This document shows, piece after piece, positions 46,818-56,316 of a stretch of 64,000 nucleotides of DNA. Positions within the stretch are counted from its first letter, which is position 1; every line of letters begins with the position of its first letter. The position numbers and the translations under genes are program-made. The notes beneath the pieces were generated by a model. It saw only the letters and a list, made by a program, of their open reading frames with translations. It made no database searches and was not told where the DNA came from. Source of the DNA: Plantago ovata (lineage: Eukaryota > Streptophyta > Magnoliopsida > Lamiales > Plantaginaceae); the NCBI GenBank assembly GCA_028274465.1, contig CM051457.1, positions 57,831,550-57,895,549 on the forward strand. Direction: 5' to 3'.

Positions 46818-48592
46818 TCATGGAGTAGGTGGATCCATCCCCAGCTTCGCATACAGCTGAGCAAACATAGTATCATATTGAGCCTGCTTCGCAGCTAGCC
46901 TCTTCACCTCCTCATCCCTCTCCTGCAACTGAAGTAAGAGGGCCTGCTCTCGAGCGGAAGCTGCTGCTGCTGCTGAAGATGATGAAGATGTACTGGCACG
47001 GGAACGACGAGTCGGCCTCGAGTCCAATTCAGGGACGGCTGCTGCACTCCCCAGTCCCAAGCGACGGCCCTTCTCGTCTGGAGGATTCACCTCGAGGAAA
47101 ATGGCATTCATTTCCTCAACAGTGAGATCCTGATCACGAATCCTGTCCTCGTAGGCCGTCTGAAATTATAAATCAAGAGTATAAGGTGTTAGTTATGTTG
47201 TTAATTAGTTATGAAATCATCAGTATTTAATAAACACATGTATTGTTGATACTTACCGCAATTGTTGTGGCCTCGTCACACAACCACTGTCCGTTCTTGG
47301 CCTTCTGAGATCTCGAGAACAGGGTGAATAGGAGACTCTCCTTATCCTTCAACTGAATCACACATGAAAGCATCATATACTTAGTTTGAAAGTTCGAAAT
47401 GCAAGTAAATAACAAGTATAAGAATGATGAATTCACAAAGTTAATATACTTACCTTCTGCCTCACATGTGCTGTAGCGATTGACTCAGAGCCAAAACGGT
47501 GTGTCACCAGGGTACGTGTCCCATCATTCGGCTGCTTCTTCCGGTTCTCAGTGTTCTGGTCAGCCTGCGCCTGGACTCTCCCGTTAGCCCAATACACCTT
47601 CCACGCCTCCCAAATTTCATCTTCGGACCAATCACCGGTACGTGGACGGTTTTCTATCCACAGTTTCTTCAGGTTATGAACCATGCACTTGTAAAGGGCA
47701 CTACCGTAAGAGTTGAAGCTCCACCAGAGATCCATCAGCAATGCTTTCGGAAGGAAGAATTCTTTCTACACAATTACAAATAAACATCGGAACACATACG
47801 TTGGTGAATACTTAAAAAACATTCAAGTATAACAAGGGGAGCTAACATGTATCAAATATATAACAAGGGAAAACAACATCTATTCAGGTATATCGGTGAC
47901 TAACATATCACCCAAGTTCAGTGGCTAACATACCACTCAAATATAGTGGCTACCATACCACTCACATTGTCCTATATTTCACTAAAACAATGGTGACTAA
48001 CATATCACCCAAGTACAGTGGCTAACATACCACTCACACAAAGTGGCTAACATACCACGCACAACACAAACAATTGGGTAATTATTGTACGATTATTAAC
48101 TCACCCTCAGCTCCTCGAAGAGCTCTCCCTTAATTTGGTCCGGGATGCAATGCCACTGGCTGCCACCCTCTTGCGGTGGGACCATTCTGTTCCGTATCAT
48201 CACACTAAGTACTTTAGCAGCGCTCTCCCCATACAACATGTGAAGAACAGGTAAGTCAATAGTGACAAGGTTAGTTCGGTATATATATATTAAAAGTTCG
48301 TAAATCAGTTAATGCCTAATACTTACTTCTCTCCATTGGGGTAAAGGACAGGGCGACCATTCCACATAAGACCATCTTCCGGCTTTTGAAAGGGACAACC
48401 GTCGTCTGGAACGTGGGCCCACGGGTCGTGGAGGGAGGAATGAGGAGTCGATCCCCTGCTCGACCCAGGTGGAGTCCCAAAAACAGTAGGGGAGCCCTGC
48501 TGTGAGCCCTGCACGGTGTCCTCTCCGTCGGTATCATCCCTCTGGGACTGCGGGGTCAGGTAACGTGGCCTCCTGGGTCGTGGCATCTGCAA
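46818..48592 (-). CDS. TNP1-like CACTA protein (Transposase_24 family), five exons
   Basis: Proposed exons on the minus strand: 48592-48327, 48222-48105, 47765-47454, 47352-47257 and 47159-46818. All donors are GTAAGT or GTGAGT and most acceptors are clear; the exon 2 start is the least certain. Together they keep one frame of about 377 residues ending in TGA/TAA at 46818. The middle part (FFLPKALLMDLWWSFNSYG, GDWSEDEIWEAWKVYWA, HRFGSESIA) has the pattern of the plant Transposase_24/En-Spm family. The last exon has a serine/alanine-rich linker and a likely coiled coil (LLLQLQERDEEVKRLAAKQ), typical of the C-terminus. The protein would bind subterminal repeats in the nucleus. The companion TNP2 transposase is not in this window. 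The frame is open throughout, suggesting recent activity or recent copying. Confidence 0.72.
47895..48059 (-). repeat. Hairpin array in intron 2 of the CACTA gene
   Basis: Six short palindromes at 47895-47912, 47920-47937, 47945-47962, 47992-48009, 48017-48034 and 48042-48059. Two forms alternate: GGTGACTAACATATCACC and AGTGGCTAACATACCACT. The loop CTAACATA is constant while the arms change together (GGTGA/TCACC versus AGTGG/CCACT). The spacing is 25 bp within sub-clusters. They lie wholly inside the intron. Confidence 0.85.
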
Positions 48593-48600
48593 TACAAAGA

Positions 48601-50100
48601 TCCGTGTTAGTACTGACGGTTCCTACATTTCTTATGGTTGCAAGGACACTTCATCATCCCAGTACTCAAACACTCAGGTTTTGACAATGCAAATTCGACA
48701 AATGCATTGACCCCTTGTACAAACGTAGGCAAAAGTACTCCATCTGCAATCCTACTGTACATCCAAGTACGATCGGGATTCATAATTGAATGCTAAACCT
48801 GGCCAATAGAAGTTTAGTACATTGCGGCGGCTAACGTATCTTTTCATCGATTATTCATTTTAATTATCAGTTTTTTACATTGCATTATATATACTCCCAA
48901 TATTTTCTAATTTAAATTTACCTATGATCGAGTTATTTCCTTCATACTTACGTTTTCTTAAAACAATAATTACTTATATTTATCTATACAATATACTATA
49001 ATTACATATATTTATCTATACTTCCATTATAATTATACAATACACAGACCGGTTATATTACAAATTTAGCCTAACTTTAACACTTCCAAATCAAGAAACG
49101 GAGCAGGAATATACCATTAACATGTAACTTGGCCATTTCGCGAAAACAATAAGGCTTAAAATGAACTAGTATCCTATTACCATACACTGATACACAACGC
49201 GAGTTCGGCATGCAAATGGAATTCGAAGAGTCCTGCTGGCAACATAGATTATCAACTGAAATTCCTGTGGGGGAGGAATTTACTAAACATCAGTGAATAC
49301 CCATCATACCAGTGCCATATCCCTAATTTACACACTAGTATGATTATTGTTTAAAACCCAAACTCCCGGCATAAATAAATAAATGGAAAACAAAATCCTA
49401 GCAGAGTTAATAACTCAAGGTTCCAAGAAATCATGGCACAGAGGAATAACGAATAAAACTAGGAAACATTGTTTCCCATTTTTATAGTGAGCTAAGTATC
49501 CTGATTCCTGGAGACAGTATATTTTATAAGGGACGGATAAACAAAAAGATTAGTATGGTATCTCACAAGTATAGTTAACAATATAGTTGTTTTTTTACTT
49601 AATAACATATACGTTTTTGAAAAGATAACAATCGATGTAATCAATAGATGTTCGCAAGATAGGAAGTTGTGTAAACATATACGTTTTTAGTCATTCAGAG
49701 CATGTTGGTTACTTTGATTTCCCTAGATCATTTGATCAACCTGTGATGTAAACTTTGGAATGAAATACAAGTATAGATTTCAGCTTTTTAAAAACAAAAT
49801 GTAAGGCGTGAGTTGCTTAAAAATGAAAGGGCATATAATAGAAAGGGTCTCTGGTAAAAAAAAAACAAATCACCATAATATAGAAAAGGAAAAAAATCAA
49901 GAACAACAGCTGCCAAATTTTGTATGGTATTGCAAATGGAAACAAGATCAACGTAATAATTCTGGCAAAGTTAAGAATACTTATCCATCGATGTATTACT
50001 GTCAAAAGCCTCAAAAGTTAACACTTATCCAATAATAACCCCTAGTATATATATCTCTCTTAACCTTGGAAGTATTGTACAATAACTATCTAGCTTCTTT
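48601..50100. other. AT-rich segment without recognised genes
   Basis: About 1.5 kb of AT-rich sequence. The only frames are short and of low complexity (for example 49808-50035, lysine/glutamine-rich). No transposase, LTR or MITE ends are recognised. It may belong to the CACTA element or to the older locus. Confidence 0.4.
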
Positions 50101-50122
50101 GTAGTGTTTGCAGTATTAATCA

Positions 50123-50377
50123 ATGGGCTTGAAGCGTTCTCACTGGTGCATGAACTTGGTGTCCCTTTGCGCTGATTCTGTTCAGCCGGCCGCTAAGCGT
50201 TCTCTGATCGAGATCATGCCATATAATTCTGAAGACCCTGCAGCAGCCTGTTCGAGTCGGGTGGTTTATGTGTCCGACAGGGGAGGAGGAGAAAACTCTA
50301 ATCTTACCAATGTGCACTCTTGTGAAGTCTGCCACGAGAGGATCGGGCAAGGGCAAGACAAAGTCGTCTACAAGTAA
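50123..50377 (+). CDS. Unrecognised short ORF, 84 aa
   Basis: A frame with non-repetitive, gene-like composition (MGLKRSHWCMNLVSLC ... HSCEVCHERIGQGQDKVVYK), GC-richer than its surroundings. It includes a CEVC motif that could be half of a metal site. A polypyrimidine stretch and TTTGCAG lie just upstream (50107-50114), which would fit a 3' splice site. I do not recognise the family. It may be an exon of a host gene, a captured gene fragment, or chance. The right side (50378-50610) gives no convincing continuation. Confidence 0.25.
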   Translation: MGLKRSHWCMNLVSLCADSVQPAAKRSLIEIMPYNSEDPAAACSSRVVYVSDRGGGENSNLTNVHSCEVCHERIGQGQDKVVYK

Positions 50378-50639
50378 CTTTCATATATAATATGGTGTTT
50401 TAGTGTATCGTACGACATTTGTATTGTGTTTGGTATTGTTGGATATGCTAAAAACCTCTTTTTCTTTTGGGTGAAGGGATCGGGATTATTGCTCAGACAA
50501 ATGCAGAATCGTTGCGATGGTTCAGGATATGGGTTGCGATACCAAATAGCTGCGCATCTATGCGAATCTCACATCCGATGTTATAGTCTTACTGCTGATT
50601 CGTCAAAATAAGTTGTGGTTCGCGTTACCACACAAGTTA

Positions 50640-50850
50640 GGCCACTTTTTTGGCTTATCTTTGTGTTTTCAATTCAGTTCAGATGTATCAAATTCATCTT
50701 TGCTTCATTATGTCTCGTTCAGATTCAATTCAGTTCAGATTTATCGAATTCAGTTCAAATTCATCTTTGCTTGATTATGTCTCATTCAGATTCAATTCAG
50801 TTCATCAAAAATTCAATTCGGACCGAGTTCAATAAATTCAATTTCGTTAA
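50640..50850 (+). repeat. AATTCAGTTCAGATT-rich tandem repeat
   Basis: Two diverged copies, about 65-75 bp each, built on ATTCAGTTCAGATT and TTCATCTTTGCTT(C/G)ATTATGTCTC, followed by a partial copy. Simple-sequence-like; the frames across it are by-products. Confidence 0.7.
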
Positions 50851-51084
50851 AACAGAGGGATTAGTACAAAAATTAAAATAAAACCTTTCCTATTAAGAAA
50901 ACAACGCCAGCAATTACACAAGGCAACAATAGTAAAACCTTTTTCAATCTCACAAAGATATATAGATATATATATTTTCAAGAAAAAGAAAAGCACCATG
51001 CAAATACCATCATAATTCATAGTCTTTCTTTAAAACCTTCTTTAAAAGCAGAGACATATCCACATTGACATACCTCAGAATAGC

Positions 51085-51749
51085 TCAGCTGGATTCCAAC
51101 TTGTTCAATATTTGCTTGATAACACCAAAGTCAAAGCCACGGTACTGAAGCCATCGAACTATTCTTGATCTCCGTGTCTCTCTTGGTGCGTCTTTACTAC
51201 GAAGCCATTGCTTTGAGGCCCGAACATACAACTGATCAAAAGAAATCTTTGACATGCCAAGCCCCGAATCCTGCTCTCCACTTTCATCATCCGCAAATAT
51301 CAGTTTAATTGCCTTCTGAACATCTACCTCATTCACTCCCTTCTTCACCAAAGCTTGTTTGATTTTCTTAGGGCCCCAGGTTGAGGAACACCATCGGGAC
51401 CGAGACAATGTTTCCGCGTATAACCCATCATTAATCAGACCCATGCTCTGAAAGTTTCTTACCACAGCATCAATAGTTTCAGGCAGAAATTTCTTTTGTT
51501 GCAGCTTTTTCTTTAGCTCCATAGCAGTATATGCTCTACTACCAAGTAACCTAATTGCTACCTTCTCTGCTTCAAGTCTACCTATACCACCTGTAGTACA
51601 AATTTCATCAAAACCCGTAAATTCACCAATCACTTCATTATCTGGGTTTATGCCACTGATTGGAAAATTACTGCTGGTCTCGGTATTTAGATAACTCCGC
51701 TGTGAATTCTCATGTGTACGAACCGTTGATACATCCAGATACTCTTCGT
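51085..51749 (-). CDS. RecX-family protein, C-terminal exon
   Basis: Minus-strand exon of about 220 codons. It begins after a splice acceptor (TTTACAG, 51757-51751/50) with two bases of a split codon and ends at a TAG/TGA near 51085. The RecX pattern is clear: KVAIRLLGSRAYTAMELKKKL, VVRNFQSMGLINDGLYAETL, SRWCSSTWGPKKIKQALVKKG and a final RRSRIVRWLQYRGFDFGVIKQIL. These are the tandem three-helix repeats of RecX. In bacteria RecX modulates RecA filaments; plant homologues are mostly predicted to act with organellar RecA, and the absent N-terminal exon would carry a targeting peptide. The preceding residues (DEEYLDVSTVRTHENSQRSY) are of low conservation. No upstream exon was found up to 53080; the adjoining intron holds two MITEs. 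Either the first exon lies outside or is hidden, or the gene is truncated. No internal stop occurs in this exon. Confidence 0.8.
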
Positions 51750-51792
51750 CTGTAAATTATTTTTCCATAGGACTTGAAAATGATATCATATA

Positions 51793-51999
51793 CTCATCTG
51801 TTTTTTTAGATTGTTTACGTATTCCATTTTAGTCCGTTTATTTATGATTGTTTACCTTTACTTTTTTGGCAAACTTTTATCTCACAACTTTTTGTGGGTT
51901 CTGCCACTAACTCAAATACCACACACATTATACCAACCTCCTTAAAAACTTAAAAACCGTTCCAAAAGCAAACGTAAACAATCTAAAAAAACGGATGAG
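51793..51999. mobile_element. Stowaway-like MITE 1
   Basis: A 207-bp element with 27-bp inverted ends beginning CTCATCTGTTTTTTTAGATT, one mismatch between the arms, and a TA duplication (51791-51792 and 52000-52001). It sits in the likely upstream intron of the RecX gene. Confidence 0.88.
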
Positions 52000-52116
52000 T
52001 AGTATATTAGACCCTATAAAATTCAATAAAATGAAATGAAAACTGAATGGAGGGAGTACGATATGGATTTATGTGCATAATTCTGATATGATATCTATAT
52101 TTTATTTAACCAATTA

Positions 52117-52279
52117 CTCATCTGTTTTTTTGGATTTTATACGTTTGATTTTGGATCGGAGTTTTAGGAGATTTATATAATGAGTGTAGTGTGTTGGTTT
52201 AGTGCCAGAACCCACAATAAAGTTGTGAGATAAAGATTTGCCAAAAATGAAAACGTATAAAATCCAAAAAAATGGTCGA
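52117..52279. mobile_element. Stowaway-like MITE 2, diverged
   Basis: Related to MITE 1 but in the opposite orientation. It starts CTCATCTGTTTTTTTGGATT; the right arm (AAACGTATAAAATCC) matches but the last bases have decayed, so the right limit is approximate. The inner segment TTGTGAGATAAA...TTTGCCAAAAA is the inverse of 51868-51905 in MITE 1. Confidence 0.7.
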
Positions 52280-52289
52280 AAATGGAATA

Positions 52290-53040
52290 CATATAGGATC
52301 CAGAGTAATATATTTTGAAAGTAATTTAGTCTTAAAATGACATGTTAATTAATGGTCTTACATATAAGTGAATGGATCGCACTGGTACTGAAGTTGAGAA
52401 AGTAGTCAACAATTTCCCATGATGAGTGAGTAGACCGGAAAGTAAGTTGAATTTCGTGGTATTTTAATCCATTGACGCAGGCACATATAGTCTTGTACGT
52501 ATTTGATGAATTTTCATGGGAAATACAATAATGCTTCAATGAACATTTAACCCAAATTTTAATTTGAATGTTGAACTTTATTAAAATAAAATATTTTCTT
52601 AAAAAAATGTACAAATTTCATCTTATTACACATTTAACCTAAATATTTTATATTTTACATAAATATTTCTTCTTCTTCATTTCGTCTTTCAATTTCATCA
52701 ATTTTACAAGTATATAGATCCGTAGCCTGTTATTTTTTAGACAAATATACTTCACACGGTAAAATAATCCGTTGAAACTCTTCTCATAAATTATGCAACG
52801 ATATAAATATAACCATCTCTAAAGCTAACTACTACAGATGATTAAGTTATAAAAGTCCGCAAAAATGCGAAAAACACAAGTTGAACTCAATTTCAACAAA
52901 ACCCAACACTCTATCGGAGCGTCCGACCTGGGAGCTCCAAAAATCAAAGCTCCTTTCATTTATTTGTTTTGTTTTTCTTTTCTAAATTTGGGAAGAAGCA
53001 GCGAGAGAAGTTATTAAAAGTAACATCTGTAATGATAACA
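52290..53040. other. Intergenic, AT-rich
   Basis: No genes recognised. Its right part lies upstream of the RING-finger gene and may hold its promoter. No exon for the RecX gene could be identified on the minus strand here. Confidence 0.45.
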
Positions 53041-53082
53041 TCTGTAATAAATCTTGGTCTCTCTCTGTCAGTAGTGTAGTCA

Positions 53083-54014
53083 ATGAGGAGGCTGTACTGC
53101 TCTATCATCCATCACTTTCACTCACTCCCGTTGCTTTCTTCTTCTTCTTTCTTTTATTACTATATTACTATAGTCTATAGGAAATGTAGCCCTTTAAATC
53201 CCTCAATTCGGTTAACTTTCTTTTTTACCCAAACCCAAATCAAGGCAAGGCAAGGCAGGTATCTTCTTCAGTTTCAATATTTCATTTCACCTAAACCCTA
53301 TTTTACTATTAATCCTTATTATTAAAAAAATACCATAACCACCATCTTGCGTGCTTCATCATTTCATTAGTTTTATTTATCGCCAGCTGATTTTATTATT
53401 TTTATGTTTTGTAGTACTTGTTTGTTGGGTTTTATTTTTATAGATAGATGTTTTGTGAACTCAATTCTTTTTTCTTTTCGTGGATATATATAAATAATAA
53501 TTTAGGGTTGTACTTGTTCACACTCTGTATGTATGCATGCATATGTTATTTGTTGCTGCTGACTCATCTTGTTCTTGAAATTCACTGAAAATTCTCTCTA
53601 ATCCATGTGAACGCTGGAACTTTGAATATTATTTATTAGGGTTGTTACAATGAAAAGGCCGTGAACTTTCCCTTACATGCACACTCTACAGATAGTATGT
53701 ATATATACTCACTCACTCCCAAAAGGTGTATTACTATACTATCTACTAAACAATTAACTTCCAAGTTTTAATATTCTTTTTATTTCTTATATTCATCATT
53801 TCTTTCAAGAGCTTTAATTTCTCACTTTTCATTCACTGAATTAGTGTTTGCTTCTGTTATTGTGTACTAGGTTTAGATGATCTAGCTATTACAGGTTACG
53901 CACGCGTTTAAACTATACCACCACCCACCCAAGTGTTAGTTCGATTCCATACGTTGGACTAGTCTAGCTGTTAGGCCGTCTAACACAAGTTCTTGACTTC
54001 TTGTCATTAGATAC
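53083..54014 (+). promoter_or_regulatory. 5' UTR of the RING gene with a probable intron
   Basis: Pyrimidine-rich leader (53040-53240) followed by a candidate donor GGCAG|GTATCT at 53258/53259 and a candidate acceptor TTGTCATTAG ending at 54010, giving a 752-bp intron just upstream of the ATG at 54015. 5' UTR introns are common in plant genes of this type. Splice sites are inferred from consensus only. Confidence 0.5.
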
Positions 54015-54422
54015 ATGAATATGGACTGTGGGATTGGAGAGGCAATCGGAAAGTGTGATTCTTCGGATATAGCGTCTGATGCTTATAATTTTGACTGCCA
54101 CATCTGTTTTGAACCTGCTCACGAACCGGTAGTGACACTCTGTGGTCACCTCTATTGTTGGCCTTGCCTTCACCAGTGGCTTCTCCATTCGCATCTTCAC
54201 GAGTGCCCTGTCTGTAAGGGCATAGTGCAGGAGGATAAACTGATTCCTATATACGGTAGGGGCAGAACAAGTTGTGAACGGAGATCTAATCCTGTTCCTA
54301 GGAGGCCAGTTGGGCAGAGAGTAGAGCCAGCTCAACAAACGGATGTGAGTTACGTACCTTCAGATGAAGCGGAACCAATGAGTTTCATGCCTATGGCAAT
54401 CGCGAGTATTGGTCACAAGTGA
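54015..54422 (+). CDS. RMA-like RING-finger E3 ubiquitin ligase, cut by a retrotransposon
   Basis: The visible frame is 135 codons. Residues 28-67 form a complete C3HC4 RING (C28, C31, C43, H45, C48, C51, C64, C67), with the RMA-type context FDCHICFEPAHEPVVTLCGH and CPVCKGIVQEDKLIPIYGRG. RMA proteins are ER-membrane-anchored E3 ligases with a C-terminal transmembrane segment, reported to act in ER quality control and aquaporin turnover. Here the C-terminal part with the anchor is missing because a Copia-like LTR begins at 54420. Codons 1-135 are host, but the TGA stop is the first three bases of the LTR. The frame up to that point is intact, so the gene was probably functional until insertion. 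The rest of the gene should lie beyond the element, near 64.5 kb. If transcribed, the product would be a soluble RING protein. Confidence 0.85.
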   Translation: MNMDCGIGEAIGKCDSSDIASDAYNFDCHICFEPAHEPVVTLCGHLYCWPCLHQWLLHSHLHECPVCKGIVQEDKLIPIYGRGRTSCERRSNPVPRRPVGQRVEPAQQTDVSYVPSDEAEPMSFMPMAIASIGHK

Positions 54423-54537
54423 AAGTATATATGTCCTAGAGACAACCAACATTAAGGACGATATGTACTTTACCGCATTCAGCTTATTGGTATTTATTTA
54501 TATTACATTTATTTAAGCATACATAAATACAATTGGC

Positions 54538-54637
54538 NNNNNNNNNNNNNNNNNNNNNNNNNNNNNNNNNNNNNNNNNNNNNNNNNNNNNNNNNNNNNNN
54601 NNNNNNNNNNNNNNNNNNNNNNNNNNNNNNNNNNNNN
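54538..54637. other. Assembly gap (100 N)
   Basis: A run of 100 N within the Copia F 5' LTR. The intact 3' LTR indicates that the missing sequence is about 194 bp. Confidence 0.95.
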
Positions 54638-55724
54638 TTCGAGGATGTAGTAGTTCTCACTGCTGCGAATAGCTTGGGTATTCATGATGAACACATGGAC
54701 ACTTGGAGAGTGTTGCATACCCAGCCGAGAAACCATTGGTAATTCTATTTAAGTTGTTTTATGAAAGTATCGGATTGTAGGGTGATGTAATAGTCCTCAG
54801 ACTTGAGGTCAATACTACATCATATGTGGAATATATACTTTGACATGCGCAACGCTTGCACTCTTAAAGTAGGGTAGATACGGCATGCGTTGGGTATATT
54901 ATGAAGCATATAGTGTGAGTGATTGGACCAGATCAGGATTCATTCCTCCTAATAGATTCAAGGAGAGAAGACTCTACATCTCATATTAGTGCGATCATTA
55001 GTCAGTGGCCACTGCAAAGATATATGTCAAAAATGTGTTTGGACATAATCATCTAGATCGACTAAGAAGATTGAGAGACAGTGGATGAGTTATTGGAATA
55101 GACACTAATCCATATTCTAGACTCATTCGAGTTATTCGAGAATGAAAGGACCGTATCATCAAAGTACTCTACATCACAGTAGTTTGTATCTCCTCAACAA
55201 ACGTTCCTTATATATTAGTATTGTCTAGTGACGATTGTCTAGAAATATTCACTGAGACCTTGATTTGATCATTGCCTAATATGTGAGGGCCTATGGGTCA
55301 TATACAACTAGGTGATAATTCTCCCGATTAAGCATTAGTGTAAATTAAATGTCAATTGGATTGATAAGAGTTGATTTACTATTGTCAATGACATTTCATT
55401 TGATGAAATCATTAATTAAGTTAATTGGATTTATGACTTAATTACTATATTAAATAAAATATCAATTGATTGATAAATATTTATTTAATATTGTTGAGAA
55501 TGTTCTATTTGATAGAATTAATTAATTAAGTTGAATTCATTCAATGTACTTAATTAATTTATAGTTTTAGAAAATAAATTAATTAAATTAGATTTAATTA
55601 ATAAAAGAAGAAAGAATAATTAGATTAAATTGGATTTAATTAATTAAAGTTAGAATGTGCATTTGAACCATTTAGAATGAGGCTCAAGTGTTAAAAGCCC
55701 AAAAGAAAAGGATTGATAGTAGTG

Positions 55725-55779
55725 GGTTTCGAACCCAAGACCTCCGGCTCATTAACTAGTATACCAGCCGACTGGGCCA
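55725..55779 (-). other. tRNA-like pol III promoter (A and B boxes) in Copia F 5' LTR
   Basis: On the minus strand: A box TGGCCCAGTCGG (55779-55768) and B box GGTTCGAAACC (55735-55725), with 32 bases between them, exactly the spacing in a tRNA. A 5-bp inverted pair CGGCT/AGCCG lies between. The acceptor stem is not preserved, so this is not a working tRNA gene; it looks like a tRNA-derived or SINE-like remnant carried by the LTR. Confidence 0.65.
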
Positions 55780-56316
55780 GGCCCATGTAAAATAATTATG
55801 CGTTTTATGCACATATATCCATCAGTAGGCGGCTGATATTAGTTAGTAGGGTTTGATACGTGTTGTTGCTGATTTGTGGCTTAGAGCTCTCCTTCTCTTT
55901 TGAGTTTCTTCTACACGGTTGTATTCATTCTAACTCTTTCTTTCTTCTTTGATTAATTCTCATTTTATTATGATCTTTGAGATTTTTTTGTTTGCTTAAT
56001 GTAGATTATGAATATGGATTTCCTAGCATCCATGGAGAATTCATCAACGAAGAATTGAACTACGTTTGACTTGATCCTGAGGGTACGTAGGCAGCTTAGA
56101 ATTGTTCCGAGTTCAGTCAGAATCTTTAGAAGATCATCAATTGTTCTTTGAAGAACAAATTAATGATTAGATCATTCATTAATGGAAGCTGGAAGCTGGA
56201 TAACGGGTAAGTCATTTATATGAAGCATGTTAAATGATTATTCAATCAACGATCCATGTAGGAAAATTTTGATTCCGCTGCATTAACCTTAGAGGTAATT
56301 TCCTACAATTACTAAC

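Larger units (their letters stand above)
46220..48600 (-). mobile_element. CACTA (En/Spm) transposon, one end
   Basis: The terminus CACTACAAGGAACATGACG at 46220 and the dense subterminal repeats behind it are diagnostic of CACTA elements. A TNP1-type gene (48592-46818) reads toward this end, so this is the element's 3' side. No TNP2/TnpD transposase is present in the next 1.5 kb and the opposite end was not identified with confidence, so the right boundary given here is simply the gene start. It was inserted into Copia LTR E. Confidence 0.85.
54420..56316 (+). repeat. Copia F 5' LTR, with gap
   Basis: TGAAAGTATATATGTCC ... CTAACA, with a 100-N gap at 54538-54637. The matching 3' LTR has 194 bp (62637-62830) at this point. 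A tRNA-like antisense segment lies at 55720-55786. The very AT-rich block at 55440-55680 includes TTAATTAA repeats. Confidence 0.85.

Noticed and set aside
49808-50035. A 75-codon frame.
   Set aside because: Low-complexity lysine/glutamine-rich, with an equally long frame on the other strand.
50095-50106. Possible right end of the CACTA element (TTCTTTGTAGTG, 11 of 12 matching the inverse of the left end).
   Set aside because: There are no subterminal repeats next to it, the 3-bp flanks differ (TAT and TTT), and Copia LTR E does not resume beyond it. It may be chance.
52345-52614. An 89-codon minus-strand frame as a possible upstream RecX exon.
   Set aside because: AT-rich, hydrophobic and without a splice donor in phase; no similarity to a targeting peptide or RecX.
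55725-55779. A genuine tRNA gene.
   Set aside because: A and B boxes are present but the acceptor stem and anticodon arm do not fold.
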